Source: Blastocystis hominis (lineage: Eukaryota; Sar; Bigyra; Opalinata; Blastocystidae). Taken from it: a stretch of DNA of 64,000 bases. The stretch covers positions 920,480 to 984,479 of the forward strand of contig NW_013171849.1 in the NCBI RefSeq assembly GCF_000151665.1. Direction: 5' to 3'. The notes below the pieces were generated by a model that saw nothing but the letters and a program-made list of their open reading frames with translations, did no database searches and was not told the origin of the DNA. The position numbers and the translations under genes were made by a program. This document shows, piece by piece, positions 57,855 through 64,000 of this stretch (its first letter is position 1; the number at the start of each line of letters is the position of its first letter).

Positions 57855-59176
57855 TGTTTCAAGAAATCATTGTACTGATTCTTCAAGAACTCCAACAATT
57901 CATCGATTCGCATTTCACTTTGTCTTGGAATCATTGCTACGATATCAGCAATTGCAGGAGGATCGGGTTTGTTTTCAATTCCTTGGAGACGAGTTTCAAT
58001 TCTTTGCAGATATCGATTACTCTCCTGAATCACAGCTTTCTGTTGATTTACCAAGTTACTAACATTCTTAATCAACTTGTCGTCTCCTGTCGCAATGCTT
58101 TTTGCCACTTCAGCATAATTGCCATTTAACAACTTGATTCCTTGGTTTGTATTTTCCAATTTTGCTTGTACACCATTCAACAATTCCAACATCCTAGGAT
58201 AACCTGTCTTCTCATCTTCTAAGAAGTTGATTCGTTGTGCTACTTTGTTGATTGCTACATGAATGTTAGCAAGGTTCGCCTGGATATCGAAGCTGTTCAT
58301 CACAGCAATCACTTCATTCAACTTCTCGAGAATGGGCTTCACATCCATCTTTTGTACGATCTGATTCGTCACATTCACAGGTTGTACTTCGGGTTTGACC
58401 ATCCATCGACCACGTTCAACATAGCCTGCAGAATCCAAATCCTTGTATGCCGGACTACCTCGTTGCACTTTGTGCGTCTTACCATGAACATATACCGTAC
58501 TATTGTCGTCATTCCACAACAGGAATGTTCGCTCTGGATCACCTTGTGCTGTCACATTATCTCGCAAGCCAGAAAAATCATTATGAATTATTGCACTCTG
58601 TTGAGCAAATGAGTTGATACTTTCTCCCATCTGTTGAGCTGCACCCGTTATGGCATCAGCAGCATTCTTCATTTCGTTGATGCTGGCTCCAAGATCACCA
58701 GGCAAATTCACGATTTGTAATTCGCCAGCCGGTGCTGTCGGGAAGATGATACGATAGGGTGATACAGGTTCATATCCAAATGGATTATCAAAGATAGCTC
58801 GTTTCTCCATATCAGACAACTCGTGATTCACAGACTGGACAACGATCTTGTTGAATTGTTTGTCAATTTTAGCATTGTAGACCACATTGTCCTCGAATGA
58901 GTACAACAGTACGTTCTCATCGTCAATTCGCTGCATTTGATATCCACGCATGTCAGAGACGGATACACGGCGACGTTCAGCGGGTGAAAGATTCATGTAC
59001 GAATCAAACAAGGTTCGCTTCTGTCGCCATTGTTCGCTCCTCATTCGCTGTTGATTGAATTCACTTTCAACGACTTTATCGAAATATCGATTCAACATCT
59101 TGTCCATCATGTTTCTCGACTTCACTTTGTGTGGCTTGTATCGAATGATTGGAATTGTAGCAACGTATTCATCCAT
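57695..59176 (-). CDS. Coiled-coil structural protein of the Polinton
   Basis: 493 residues in the first frame from ATG 59176. A basic N terminus (IIRYKPHKVKSRNMMDKML), a folded middle (NPFGYEPVSPYRIIFPTAPA; TFLLWNDDNSTVYVHGKTHKV) and a long C-terminal coiled coil (ILEKLNEVIAVMNSF... QRIETRLQGIENK). The last 47 or so residues (after WLERN) are out of pattern, because the coil continues in the -1 frame at about 57850. Its ATG overlaps the end of the upstream gene by 8 bp. Possibly a particle-internal or tail-like protein; function unknown. Confidence 0.55.
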   Translation of the reverse strand: MDEYVATIPIIRYKPHKVKSRNMMDKMLNRYFDKVVESEFNQQRMRSEQWRQKRTLFDSYMNLSPAERRRVSVSDMRGYQMQRIDDENVLLYSFEDNVVYNAKIDKQFNKIVVQSVNHELSDMEKRAIFDNPFGYEPVSPYRIIFPTAPAGELQIVNLPGDLGASINEMKNAADAITGAAQQMGESINSFAQQSAIIHNDFSGLRDNVTAQGDPERTFLLWNDDNSTVYVHGKTHKVQRGSPAYKDLDSAGYVERGRWMVKPEVQPVNVTNQIVQKMDVKPILEKLNEVIAVMNSFDIQANLANIHVAINKVAQRINFLEDEKTGYPRMLELLNGVQAKLENTNQGIKLLNGNYAEVAKSIATGDDKLIKNVSNLVNQQKAVIQESNRYLQRIETRLQGIENKPDPPAIADIVAMIPRQSEMRIDELLEFLKNQYNDFLKQWLERNASFSNSYLLSWEKHMKQSTNGWLNHSIISHLCFKTCQMNCRLRTRIW

Positions 59177-59870
59177 TCTTTACTGAAGAGGTATAGCACG
59201 AAATCGTGAATGAGATATACACATTCGAATTCAAGGAAATCGGACGGTCATTCGCGTCCGTCAGTACCCAATCAATGTAGTCCAGGTTCGATTGTTCAAT
59301 CACATCGATCGATAGGTTGTCCCAGGTGATCATGTTGTTCAGTCCCATCGATACATGAATCAGATTATCGATAAGCGGACTCTTCAGACCGAATGTTTGC
59401 GCATTGATACTACTGTACACTCGGATCACACTCATGCCATTCGTGATGTCGTATGGCTCTGAGGCAGCAACGTTGCTACCTCCTACCACACCTTCCAACT
59501 TGAGGATACTCGTGTAATCAGGTGCGCCACTAAGGTCAACAGCGGTCGCCACATCACTGTTCAAGTATGCTCGGTTGACATCGTCTACCTGGATGGAATC
59601 GGCTATCGCACGGCATAACTCGGTAATCGAGTAGTAGCCAGGACCGACGTTGTAGACCATTTCATACCCTGACAGCATTTGAACCTTCACGACATTCATT
59701 GCACGAATGTTCCAGAGAGATGTCGTATCGATCTTGCACGTAATCGAAGTGATCTTGTACACAAGGTCACGAGGCATGATCACTGTGTTGAACGTTTCAT
59801 GGTATCGTTCGTTGTTCTTCGGAATTACTGTATTGTGGTTAATCACACTCACCGGTAGTGCACGACTCAT
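59169..59870 (-). CDS. Capsid/fibre-like domain protein, 233 residues
   Basis: One copy of a domain that recurs in this cluster: a turn PGYYSITELCRAIADS, then SGAPDYTSIL, then YDITNGMSVIRVYSSI and a beta-rich end (DANDRPISLNSNVYISFTI). Starts with MSRALPVSV; its ATG overlaps the upstream stop as ATGA. Likely a virion surface protein of the element; the host-binding role is inference. Confidence 0.6.
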   Translation of the reverse strand: MSRALPVSVINHNTVIPKNNERYHETFNTVIMPRDLVYKITSITCKIDTTSLWNIRAMNVVKVQMLSGYEMVYNVGPGYYSITELCRAIADSIQVDDVNRAYLNSDVATAVDLSGAPDYTSILKLEGVVGGSNVAASEPYDITNGMSVIRVYSSINAQTFGLKSPLIDNLIHVSMGLNNMITWDNLSIDVIEQSNLDYIDWVLTDANDRPISLNSNVYISFTISCYTSSVKNG

Positions 59871-60199
59871 TTATTGTGTAGAACATGGAAGTGAATGCAC
59901 ACTGTGATCGGCATTGGTGAGGCAATCGTTGCACCGGTCTTATCGGTCAACGAGAATGACCATTTGCGACTTTTGGGTACCACGACGTTCATGTGCGCAT
60001 TTTCCGTAAACTCCTCGTTCAATACAACCAACGGAGACTGTCGTCGTTCTTGCATGTTGTTCACTCGATCAAGGACAAGGCAGGTGCCAGGCGATTCTCC
60101 CTTCATAGTCACTCTGTCGATTACCATGTCGCTTTTGATGAGATTGTTACTTGTAAATTCATGTTCGTACGTTCGAGCAATGTTGAACACTAGATTCAT
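59867..60199 (-). CDS. Small structural protein, 110 residues
   Basis: Beta-rich; ends SPMPITVCIHFHVL, similar in style to the last strand of the neighbouring domain proteins (VYISFTISCY). Both ends overlap neighbours by ATGA. No family recognised. Confidence 0.55.
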   Translation of the reverse strand: MNLVFNIARTYEHEFTSNNLIKSDMVIDRVTMKGESPGTCLVLDRVNNMQERRQSPLVVLNEEFTENAHMNVVVPKSRKWSFSLTDKTGATIASPMPITVCIHFHVLHNK

Positions 60200-60381
60200 T
60201 TATTATTTCCTCCTGAAACGGTGAATCCGATTAGCAGGTACACGTTACCAATGAACGATAGCGGGTCACCATTTTCGTCCTTCAATTCGTACACGATGCG
60301 ATCAAGCAATTCAGAACATGGTAGCAACATGCGATTCTTGTAGAAGTAGTTCTTGTACAAGTCTGTCCATCGGGAAGTCAT
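60196..60381 (-). CDS. 61-residue ORF completing or following the large structural gene
   Basis: ATG at 60381 overlaps the upstream TGA as ATGA and its own TGA overlaps the next ATG the same way. Its sequence (LLDRIVYELKDENGDPLSFI, VYLLIGFTV) aligns in position with the C-terminal part of the 233-residue paralogue, so it is either the lost end of the large gene after a frameshift or a separately translated piece. Confidence 0.5.
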   Translation of the reverse strand: MTSRWTDLYKNYFYKNRMLLPCSELLDRIVYELKDENGDPLSFIGNVYLLIGFTVSGGNNK

Positions 60382-62177
60382 TCCGCAAGCAGTGGTATCG
60401 TCTTGCTTTTCACGATGTTGCAATACAGCTGTATGTTCGATAGACCGTTCGTGATATCGACAGGATACTCGGCAACCATTGGACCATAGTTGGCATAGTA
60501 CACACCATCGTCGAAAGGGATACGCCATGTATGCGATTGCGATCCTGAAGCGGGAACTATGGTTCCCAGGTTACCACTCAACGAGAACACGTAGTCAGCG
60601 TGAATGTAGTACCCATCTGACTCAGCTTTCCATCGTATGTTCAGTGCAGCCGAGTCAAAACACTGGTTCAAGCGCCATATCATGTCAGCCTGTGTCAGTC
60701 GTGATGGTATGGTCCACGTGAGTGTCTGAATGTCATCCGTGTACGTGATATCAATCTCAGCAGCACTATCGTCTAGTGTCATCATTCCGTACGGGAAGCG
60801 AATCGTCGTGTTAGCCGTGTACGACTCAGATTGTTCCCAGTCAACGAAGGTATTCAATGATGGAACAACAACTTCATCATTCCTCACATAGTGGGGCAGC
60901 GAAGCTGCCCCGGGGAAGCTTTGCTTCCCCACATACGTAACACGTGTCGGTTGTATGAATTCGATCGACACAGCACGATCGGAATACGTACTACCTTTGA
61001 TCATATTCGTCACATTCAGTCCATCGATGTTTGCCATCGCAAACTCGTAAGGTGATGTCAACTCGGGCATCCTGATGTAGTAATTGCGATAAAACTCGAA
61101 ATAACAAGACAAATACACACCACCTGGTTCAGCGTATGGTCCGGGTATAATCTTGAAACATGGATTATCACAAAACAATATGAATCGTGGTTCTGTACCA
61201 TTTCGACATCCCATTCGTACTCGACCACCATTATCTGCAATGACATATACCAAGTACCCTCCGAGAGACGCATCTACATATATCTTATTGATCACATTAG
61301 CGATCATATTCACGATATCAATAGCGCTATAATGACCTCGTTGGATTGTGAGAGGTCTTTCGCCATATCCACGTATTCCAAGTATAAAATTCGTCGTATC
61401 GATAAACACTTTCGTGTGATATATACTATCCTTGGAATACCAAGGTCCGATCGAAGAACCATTCGATGACACCAAGTCACCTGTATTTTCCGATGTGATA
61501 TGCAATTCCAATTCTGGTGCATAGTCCTTCGCAGTCCATGACATGCTTTCTCTATTGTCATTCACCGTCCACGCAATCGCATTCTGGTGAGATGGAGGTA
61601 GTTCCATAGCACTCGCATATCGAGCATTGAGCTCATTAAAACATGTGGTTGTAAGAGTATTCATCTTGATCGGGGTAGACGTATCGTCCGTTATGTAGAA
61701 TTCACCACTATCGAGTACTGAGCCATCAGCTAAACGCATCGTGTATGTCGCGAGAGGCTTTAGCAGGAACCGATTATCAGTCGTACGCATTTTCCAGTCA
61801 TACGCAATGAAGGTGTTTGATCCTATGTACGCATGACCACCAATACCTTGATCATTCGTCATATCAGGAGGGGAATCGCTTTCAGGGTTGAACGAAGCTT
61901 CCACTGGTCGTTCGATGCACAGATTGCGTACTGTTGATGCCAATTTGAACCATGGAGTCCAACCAAAACCATTGATCGTCGTGTCAACACTGGATCGATC
62001 GAAATACCATCCGTCTGCTTGGACATTGAAGCGAACATGATCATCCTCGATCGTCATGGATATGAGTGGAAGCACTTTCACCATTTCAGCACCGACAGCC
62101 TCGATGAACTCGGAGAACGTGTAGTAACCGACAGGCAATGTCAACAAGTGCGATTCCCTGTCATCAGTAACAACCAC
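60378..62177 (-). CDS. Large multi-domain capsid/fibre-like protein
   Basis: About 600 residues; first ATG only at 62084, but the domain begins earlier (VVVTDDRESHLLTLPVGYYTF), so the 5' end is probably joined to the preceding gene by a frameshift near 62200. It holds several domain copies: LPVGYYTFSEFIEAVG, then RGHYSAIDIVNMIANVINK, then IPSRLTQADMIWRLNQCF, and a last VDITNGLSNIQLYCNI. One hairpin pair (60893-60930) is embedded in frame. Probably a surface protein; function inferred only from repeats and position. Confidence 0.55.
   Translation of the reverse strand: MVVTDDRESHLLTLPVGYYTFSEFIEAVGAEMVKVLPLISMTIEDDHVRFNVQADGWYFDRSSVDTTINGFGWTPWFKLASTVRNLCIERPVEASFNPESDSPPDMTNDQGIGGHAYIGSNTFIAYDWKMRTTDNRFLLKPLATYTMRLADGSVLDSGEFYITDDTSTPIKMNTLTTTCFNELNARYASAMELPPSHQNAIAWTVNDNRESMSWTAKDYAPELELHITSENTGDLVSSNGSSIGPWYSKDSIYHTKVFIDTTNFILGIRGYGERPLTIQRGHYSAIDIVNMIANVINKIYVDASLGGYLVYVIADNGGRVRMGCRNGTEPRFILFCDNPCFKIIPGPYAEPGGVYLSCYFEFYRNYYIRMPELTSPYEFAMANIDGLNVTNMIKGSTYSDRAVSIEFIQPTRVTYVGKQSFPGAASLPHYVRNDEVVVPSLNTFVDWEQSESYTANTTIRFPYGMMTLDDSAAEIDITYTDDIQTLTWTIPSRLTQADMIWRLNQCFDSAALNIRWKAESDGYYIHADYVFSLSGNLGTIVPASGSQSHTWRIPFDDGVYYANYGPMVAEYPVDITNGLSNIQLYCNIVKSKTIPLLAE
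60893..60930. repeat. GGG-CCC hairpin pair, locus 14 (inside a CDS)
   Basis: GGGGCAGC-GAA and GGGGAAGC-TTT, in frame in the large structural gene (encodes GKQSFPGAASLPH). Confidence 0.9.
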
Positions 62178-63307
62178 TTGATTACACGAGGAAGACAGGT
62201 AGTAGCGCTTCGGGTATCCACTCCTTTCACCAAGATATCCGATTCGAATCCAAGGATCGACCTGATCTCTGGTGCATTCGTGAAATCAATCATGTAGAAG
62301 TGATCTACCGTGATGTGGAACGCATTCTCACCGCTATACACCAATTCGAACAGGGCATCACTTGCATTCAGCTTTGCAATGATCGTTTCGATGTCATATG
62401 CACCGCGTGGTATCGCGATCTCTTGAATCGTACTGCCAGCATTGATTAGCACCACTTGGTCAGTCGGCACGTTGTGCAACACGAAGTCCGTATACAACGA
62501 CACAGACGAGATGTAGCACTGATCGAATGACAGAGGATTGTCCAGCTTCACTTCCTTCTTGGTGGTATTACCGAACACTTCAATCATGGAGAACTGGTTT
62601 GCAGAGGCAATCGATGAAGGCACTTCATCATACACGTCTTCTATCGTCAACTGGAGTTCGAATTCGCCGTTCAGTCGCATCATCTTGCCATCCATATCGC
62701 GGAACACGAACATCAATTGATCAAACCGAGTGATCATTGGAATGCACACGTCTTCCACAGTTCGCACATAGTCAGCCGTTGGATTGTCAATGATCATCGT
62801 GGTGAGCAGGTTGTTGTTCTGGTTGGCAATCTTCAGGTCCGATGATCGCACGATCGTCGAGTAGACCTGGATCACTTGGCGATTTCGCGTGATATCAATC
62901 ACATTCGATCCACTGAACGAAGCAGGTAGAATGATCGTTCGTCCATCAAAGCCGAGGATCTCACGAATGTCAGGTGCATTCGTGAAGTCAATCGTATGTG
63001 GAGACTGAATCCAGATACAACCGAACGACGAGGCATTCGTGGATATGGAGAATGTAGTATCGGTCATGGTATTGAGCAAGGCAATGATCTCACTGATCGT
63101 GTAATAACCAGCAGGGATTGTCACAGTCTCATCATTGCTGTTAGTAATCACATTCGTCGTGTCCACGTAGTTGAACATAGCCTGGGCATCCTTGGGTCGA
63201 AACAGGACAGTCATGGAAGTGATGTAAGGATTCTTGTACTTGTACGGGTTGATCCAAGTGAATGAGCCGTTGGTAGGTGAGCCTTGAATAAGCATGGAGT
63301 AGTGCAT
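62141..63307 (-). CDS. Two-domain capsid/fibre-like protein
   Basis: Starts at ATG 63307 (MHYSMLIQGSPTNGSF), just inside the right TIR. Domain 1: IPAGYYTISEIIALLN, IDFTNAPDIREILGF, NVIDITRNRQVIQVYSTI, LNGEFELQLTI. Domain 2: IPRGAYDIETIIAKLN, IDFTNAPEIRSILGF, then it breaks off into 24 unrelated residues before TGA, while the next frame carries on with a third domain. This suggests a -1 frame break around 62200-62250 in one long gene. The repeated GxYxxxxIIxxLN / FTNAPxIRxILGF unit defines the family. Confidence 0.6.
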   Translation of the reverse strand: MHYSMLIQGSPTNGSFTWINPYKYKNPYITSMTVLFRPKDAQAMFNYVDTTNVITNSNDETVTIPAGYYTISEIIALLNTMTDTTFSISTNASSFGCIWIQSPHTIDFTNAPDIREILGFDGRTIILPASFSGSNVIDITRNRQVIQVYSTIVRSSDLKIANQNNNLLTTMIIDNPTADYVRTVEDVCIPMITRFDQLMFVFRDMDGKMMRLNGEFELQLTIEDVYDEVPSSIASANQFSMIEVFGNTTKKEVKLDNPLSFDQCYISSVSLYTDFVLHNVPTDQVVLINAGSTIQEIAIPRGAYDIETIIAKLNASDALFELVYSGENAFHITVDHFYMIDFTNAPEIRSILGFESDILVKGVDTRSATTCLPRVIKWLLLMTGNRTC

Positions 63308-63342
63308 GGTCTTTCTCTCTTTACCATTATATAAAGGGTAGA

Positions 63343-63517
63343 CAATTACCACATTGGTAGAAAATGGCAGAAAAGGTTTTCGCGCTTTATGCGCCATGGC
63401 CATCAAGGTTGCCAGGTTGAAAAAAGGAGGCCAGGTAGAAAAAAGGAGGCCAGGAAAAAAATGGCAGAAAAAAGGCCGAAAAAATTTTCGCGCTTTATGC
63501 GCCATTTTCCTACTACT
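63343..63517. repeat. Right terminal inverted repeat (175 bp)
   Basis: Reverse complement of the left repeat, with two instead of three ATGGCGCATAAAGCGCG modules. The open frame that runs from it into the adjacent gene (MAHKARK...) is a by-product; the gene's own ATG is at 63307. Confidence 0.9.
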
Positions 63518-63523
63518 TTCATA
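63518..63523. repeat. Right target-site duplication TTCATA, overlapping a host start codon
   Basis: Second copy of TTCATA. Its last A (63523) is the A of the ATG of the ABC transporter gene. Confidence 0.9.
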
Positions 63524-64000
63524 TGTCAACAGTAGATCAGATCGAGTTACCAACCCTGAATCACAACTCATCCGCTGTCAAAGTTGACACTAATTCTTTA
63601 AAGGTGGAAAGAGTATCGTTTAGAACTCTCTACTTTAAATATGCAACCAAAAGAGATATATGGTATCTATGCTTGGGTATAGTTTGTACTAGATTGAGAT
63701 GAATTGTAAACTCTAGTTGCTCTGGTATCTGGTATTCTAGCTCCTGTTTCTTTTATCTTTTACGGACTCATATTGGACGAATTAAATTCCCAAGATGTAG
63801 ATTATCATACACTTCGTATATTACTATTCCAAAGCATTCTAATGATGCTTGTTGCTGCAATATTCGCTTTTTTCGAAAGAGCATGTCTAGGTTGTTTTGC
63901 TGGTAATGTTCGACTTTTCTCCGTGAGCTGTAGAAAACATAACACGTCATTATCGTGACCAATATTTATTGGCGCTATTTCGACGTGATGTTGATTTTAT
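63523..64000 (+). CDS. ABCB-type ABC transporter, 3' partial
   Basis: Exons 63523-63685, 63717-63902 and 63934 to the edge (two 31-nt introns). After a polar N terminus (start MSTVDQIELPTLN) comes the first transmembrane half of a multidrug-resistance-type exporter: YFKYATKRDIWYLCLG (elbow helix), ALVSGILAPVSFIFYGLILDEL (TM1 with the PxxFxxFG-like turn), LLFQSILMMLVAAIFAFFERACLG (TM2), then ITRHYRDQYLLALFRRDVDF, the coupling-helix sequence (xxxRxxYLxALLRQDxxFF). The ATP-binding domain lies beyond the window. The start codon's A is also the last base of the Polinton target duplication, so its original promoter is now 21 kb away, beyond the element. Confidence 0.75.

Larger units (their letters stand above)
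42034..63517. mobile_element. Polinton/Maverick-type self-synthesising element, 21.5 kb
   Basis: Bounded by inverted repeats with AG...CT ends and a perfect 6-bp target duplication. It carries the diagnostic set: protein-primed PolB, rve integrase, A32/FtsK-type ATPase and adenain-like protease, plus candidate capsid genes. There are no introns, unlike the host genes. Mavirus-type virophages have a similar set, so the exact name (Polinton, Polinton-like virus or endogenous virophage) depends on capsid phylogeny. The left half is mixed-strand; the right third (56.9-63.3 kb) is a solid minus-strand cluster with overlapping genes. Frame breaks in PolB, integrase and two structural genes suggest that this copy is recently degraded or imperfectly sequenced. 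Confidence 0.93.

Noticed and set aside
42280-60930. Hairpins as ordinary MITEs
   Set aside because: No constant sequence, no terminal repeat or target duplication around them, and arms differ between copies, so a transposase-moved element is unlikely.
42034-63517. Classification as a virophage rather than a Polinton
   Set aside because: Not excluded: Mavirus has a similar gene set. I prefer Polinton because of the 6-bp duplication, AG...CT ends and size, but capsid phylogeny is needed.
63305-63571. N-terminal extension starting in the right TIR (MAHKARK...)
   Set aside because: Produced by the TIR module, which also reads open in the left TIR; the gene's own ATG is at 63307.

Overview
This is a eukaryotic, protist-type contig. 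The host genes are broken by very short, uniform GT-AG introns, mostly 28-35 nt, and use standard stop codons. At two genes (27.2 kb and 30.55 kb) the motif TGTTTGTT lies 4 nt downstream of a T in codon position 1, so that polyadenylation itself would complete a UAA stop. About 30-nt introns, crowded genes, TGTTTGTT and polyadenylation-created stops together are the known signature of Blastocystis and its relatives (stramenopiles, Opalinata). I infer a host of that kind; there is no rRNA in the window to prove it.

Host part, 1-42.0 kb. The order is: end of a divergent Hsp70/actin-fold-like protein; AP-2 mu; a Gln/Met-rich PDZ-like coding region that probably belongs to the same gene as the following CHD-type SNF2 remodeller with PHD and extended PHD fingers; a type I membrane protein with MRH-like and EGF-like domains; a SAPS-domain (PP6 regulatory) protein; a RAMP4/SERP1 micro-gene found only by intron splicing; RtcB RNA ligase; a cyclophilin with an RS tail; Mediator MED7, whose start codon is 12 bp from that of the cyclophilin; a polyQ, basic, LRR-like protein; a 1524-residue FYVE coiled-coil protein; a protein with about 31 tandem decapeptide repeats and a zinc ribbon; valyl-tRNA synthetase; a RING/MORN/LRR protein; and a large membrane-anchored protein with a catalytically dead papain-like domain, LRRs and a Pro/Thr repeat. 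From 37.9 to 42.0 kb the DNA is AT-rich with no convincing gene.

Mobile part, 42,034-63,517. A complete Polinton/Maverick-type element of 21,484 bp has a 6-bp target duplication (TTCATA), AG...CT termini and terminal inverted repeats. It encodes a protein-primed DNA polymerase B, an rve integrase, an FtsK/HerA-type packaging ATPase, an adenain-like cysteine protease, a candidate major capsid protein, a probable protease-processed minor protein, a fibre-like protein and a chain of overlapping genes that share a capsid/fibre-like domain. The polymerase, the integrase, a coiled-coil structural gene and one of the domain-repeat genes carry single-base frame breaks or an in-frame stop, so the copy may be freshly inactivated, contain sequence errors, or use recoding. 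The element inserted so that the last base of its target duplication is the A of the start codon of an ABCB-type transporter, which runs off the right edge.

The most unusual signal is a family of about 26 near-perfect hairpins at 14 places, nearly all between or inside genes of the mobile element. The arms are about 7-10 bp, start with GGG and end with CCC, enclose a mostly 3-nt loop, have different sequences from copy to copy, and are often joined head to tail through CCCCGGGG. I saw none in the host DNA. They mark most gene boundaries of the element, and several lie in frame inside coding regions.
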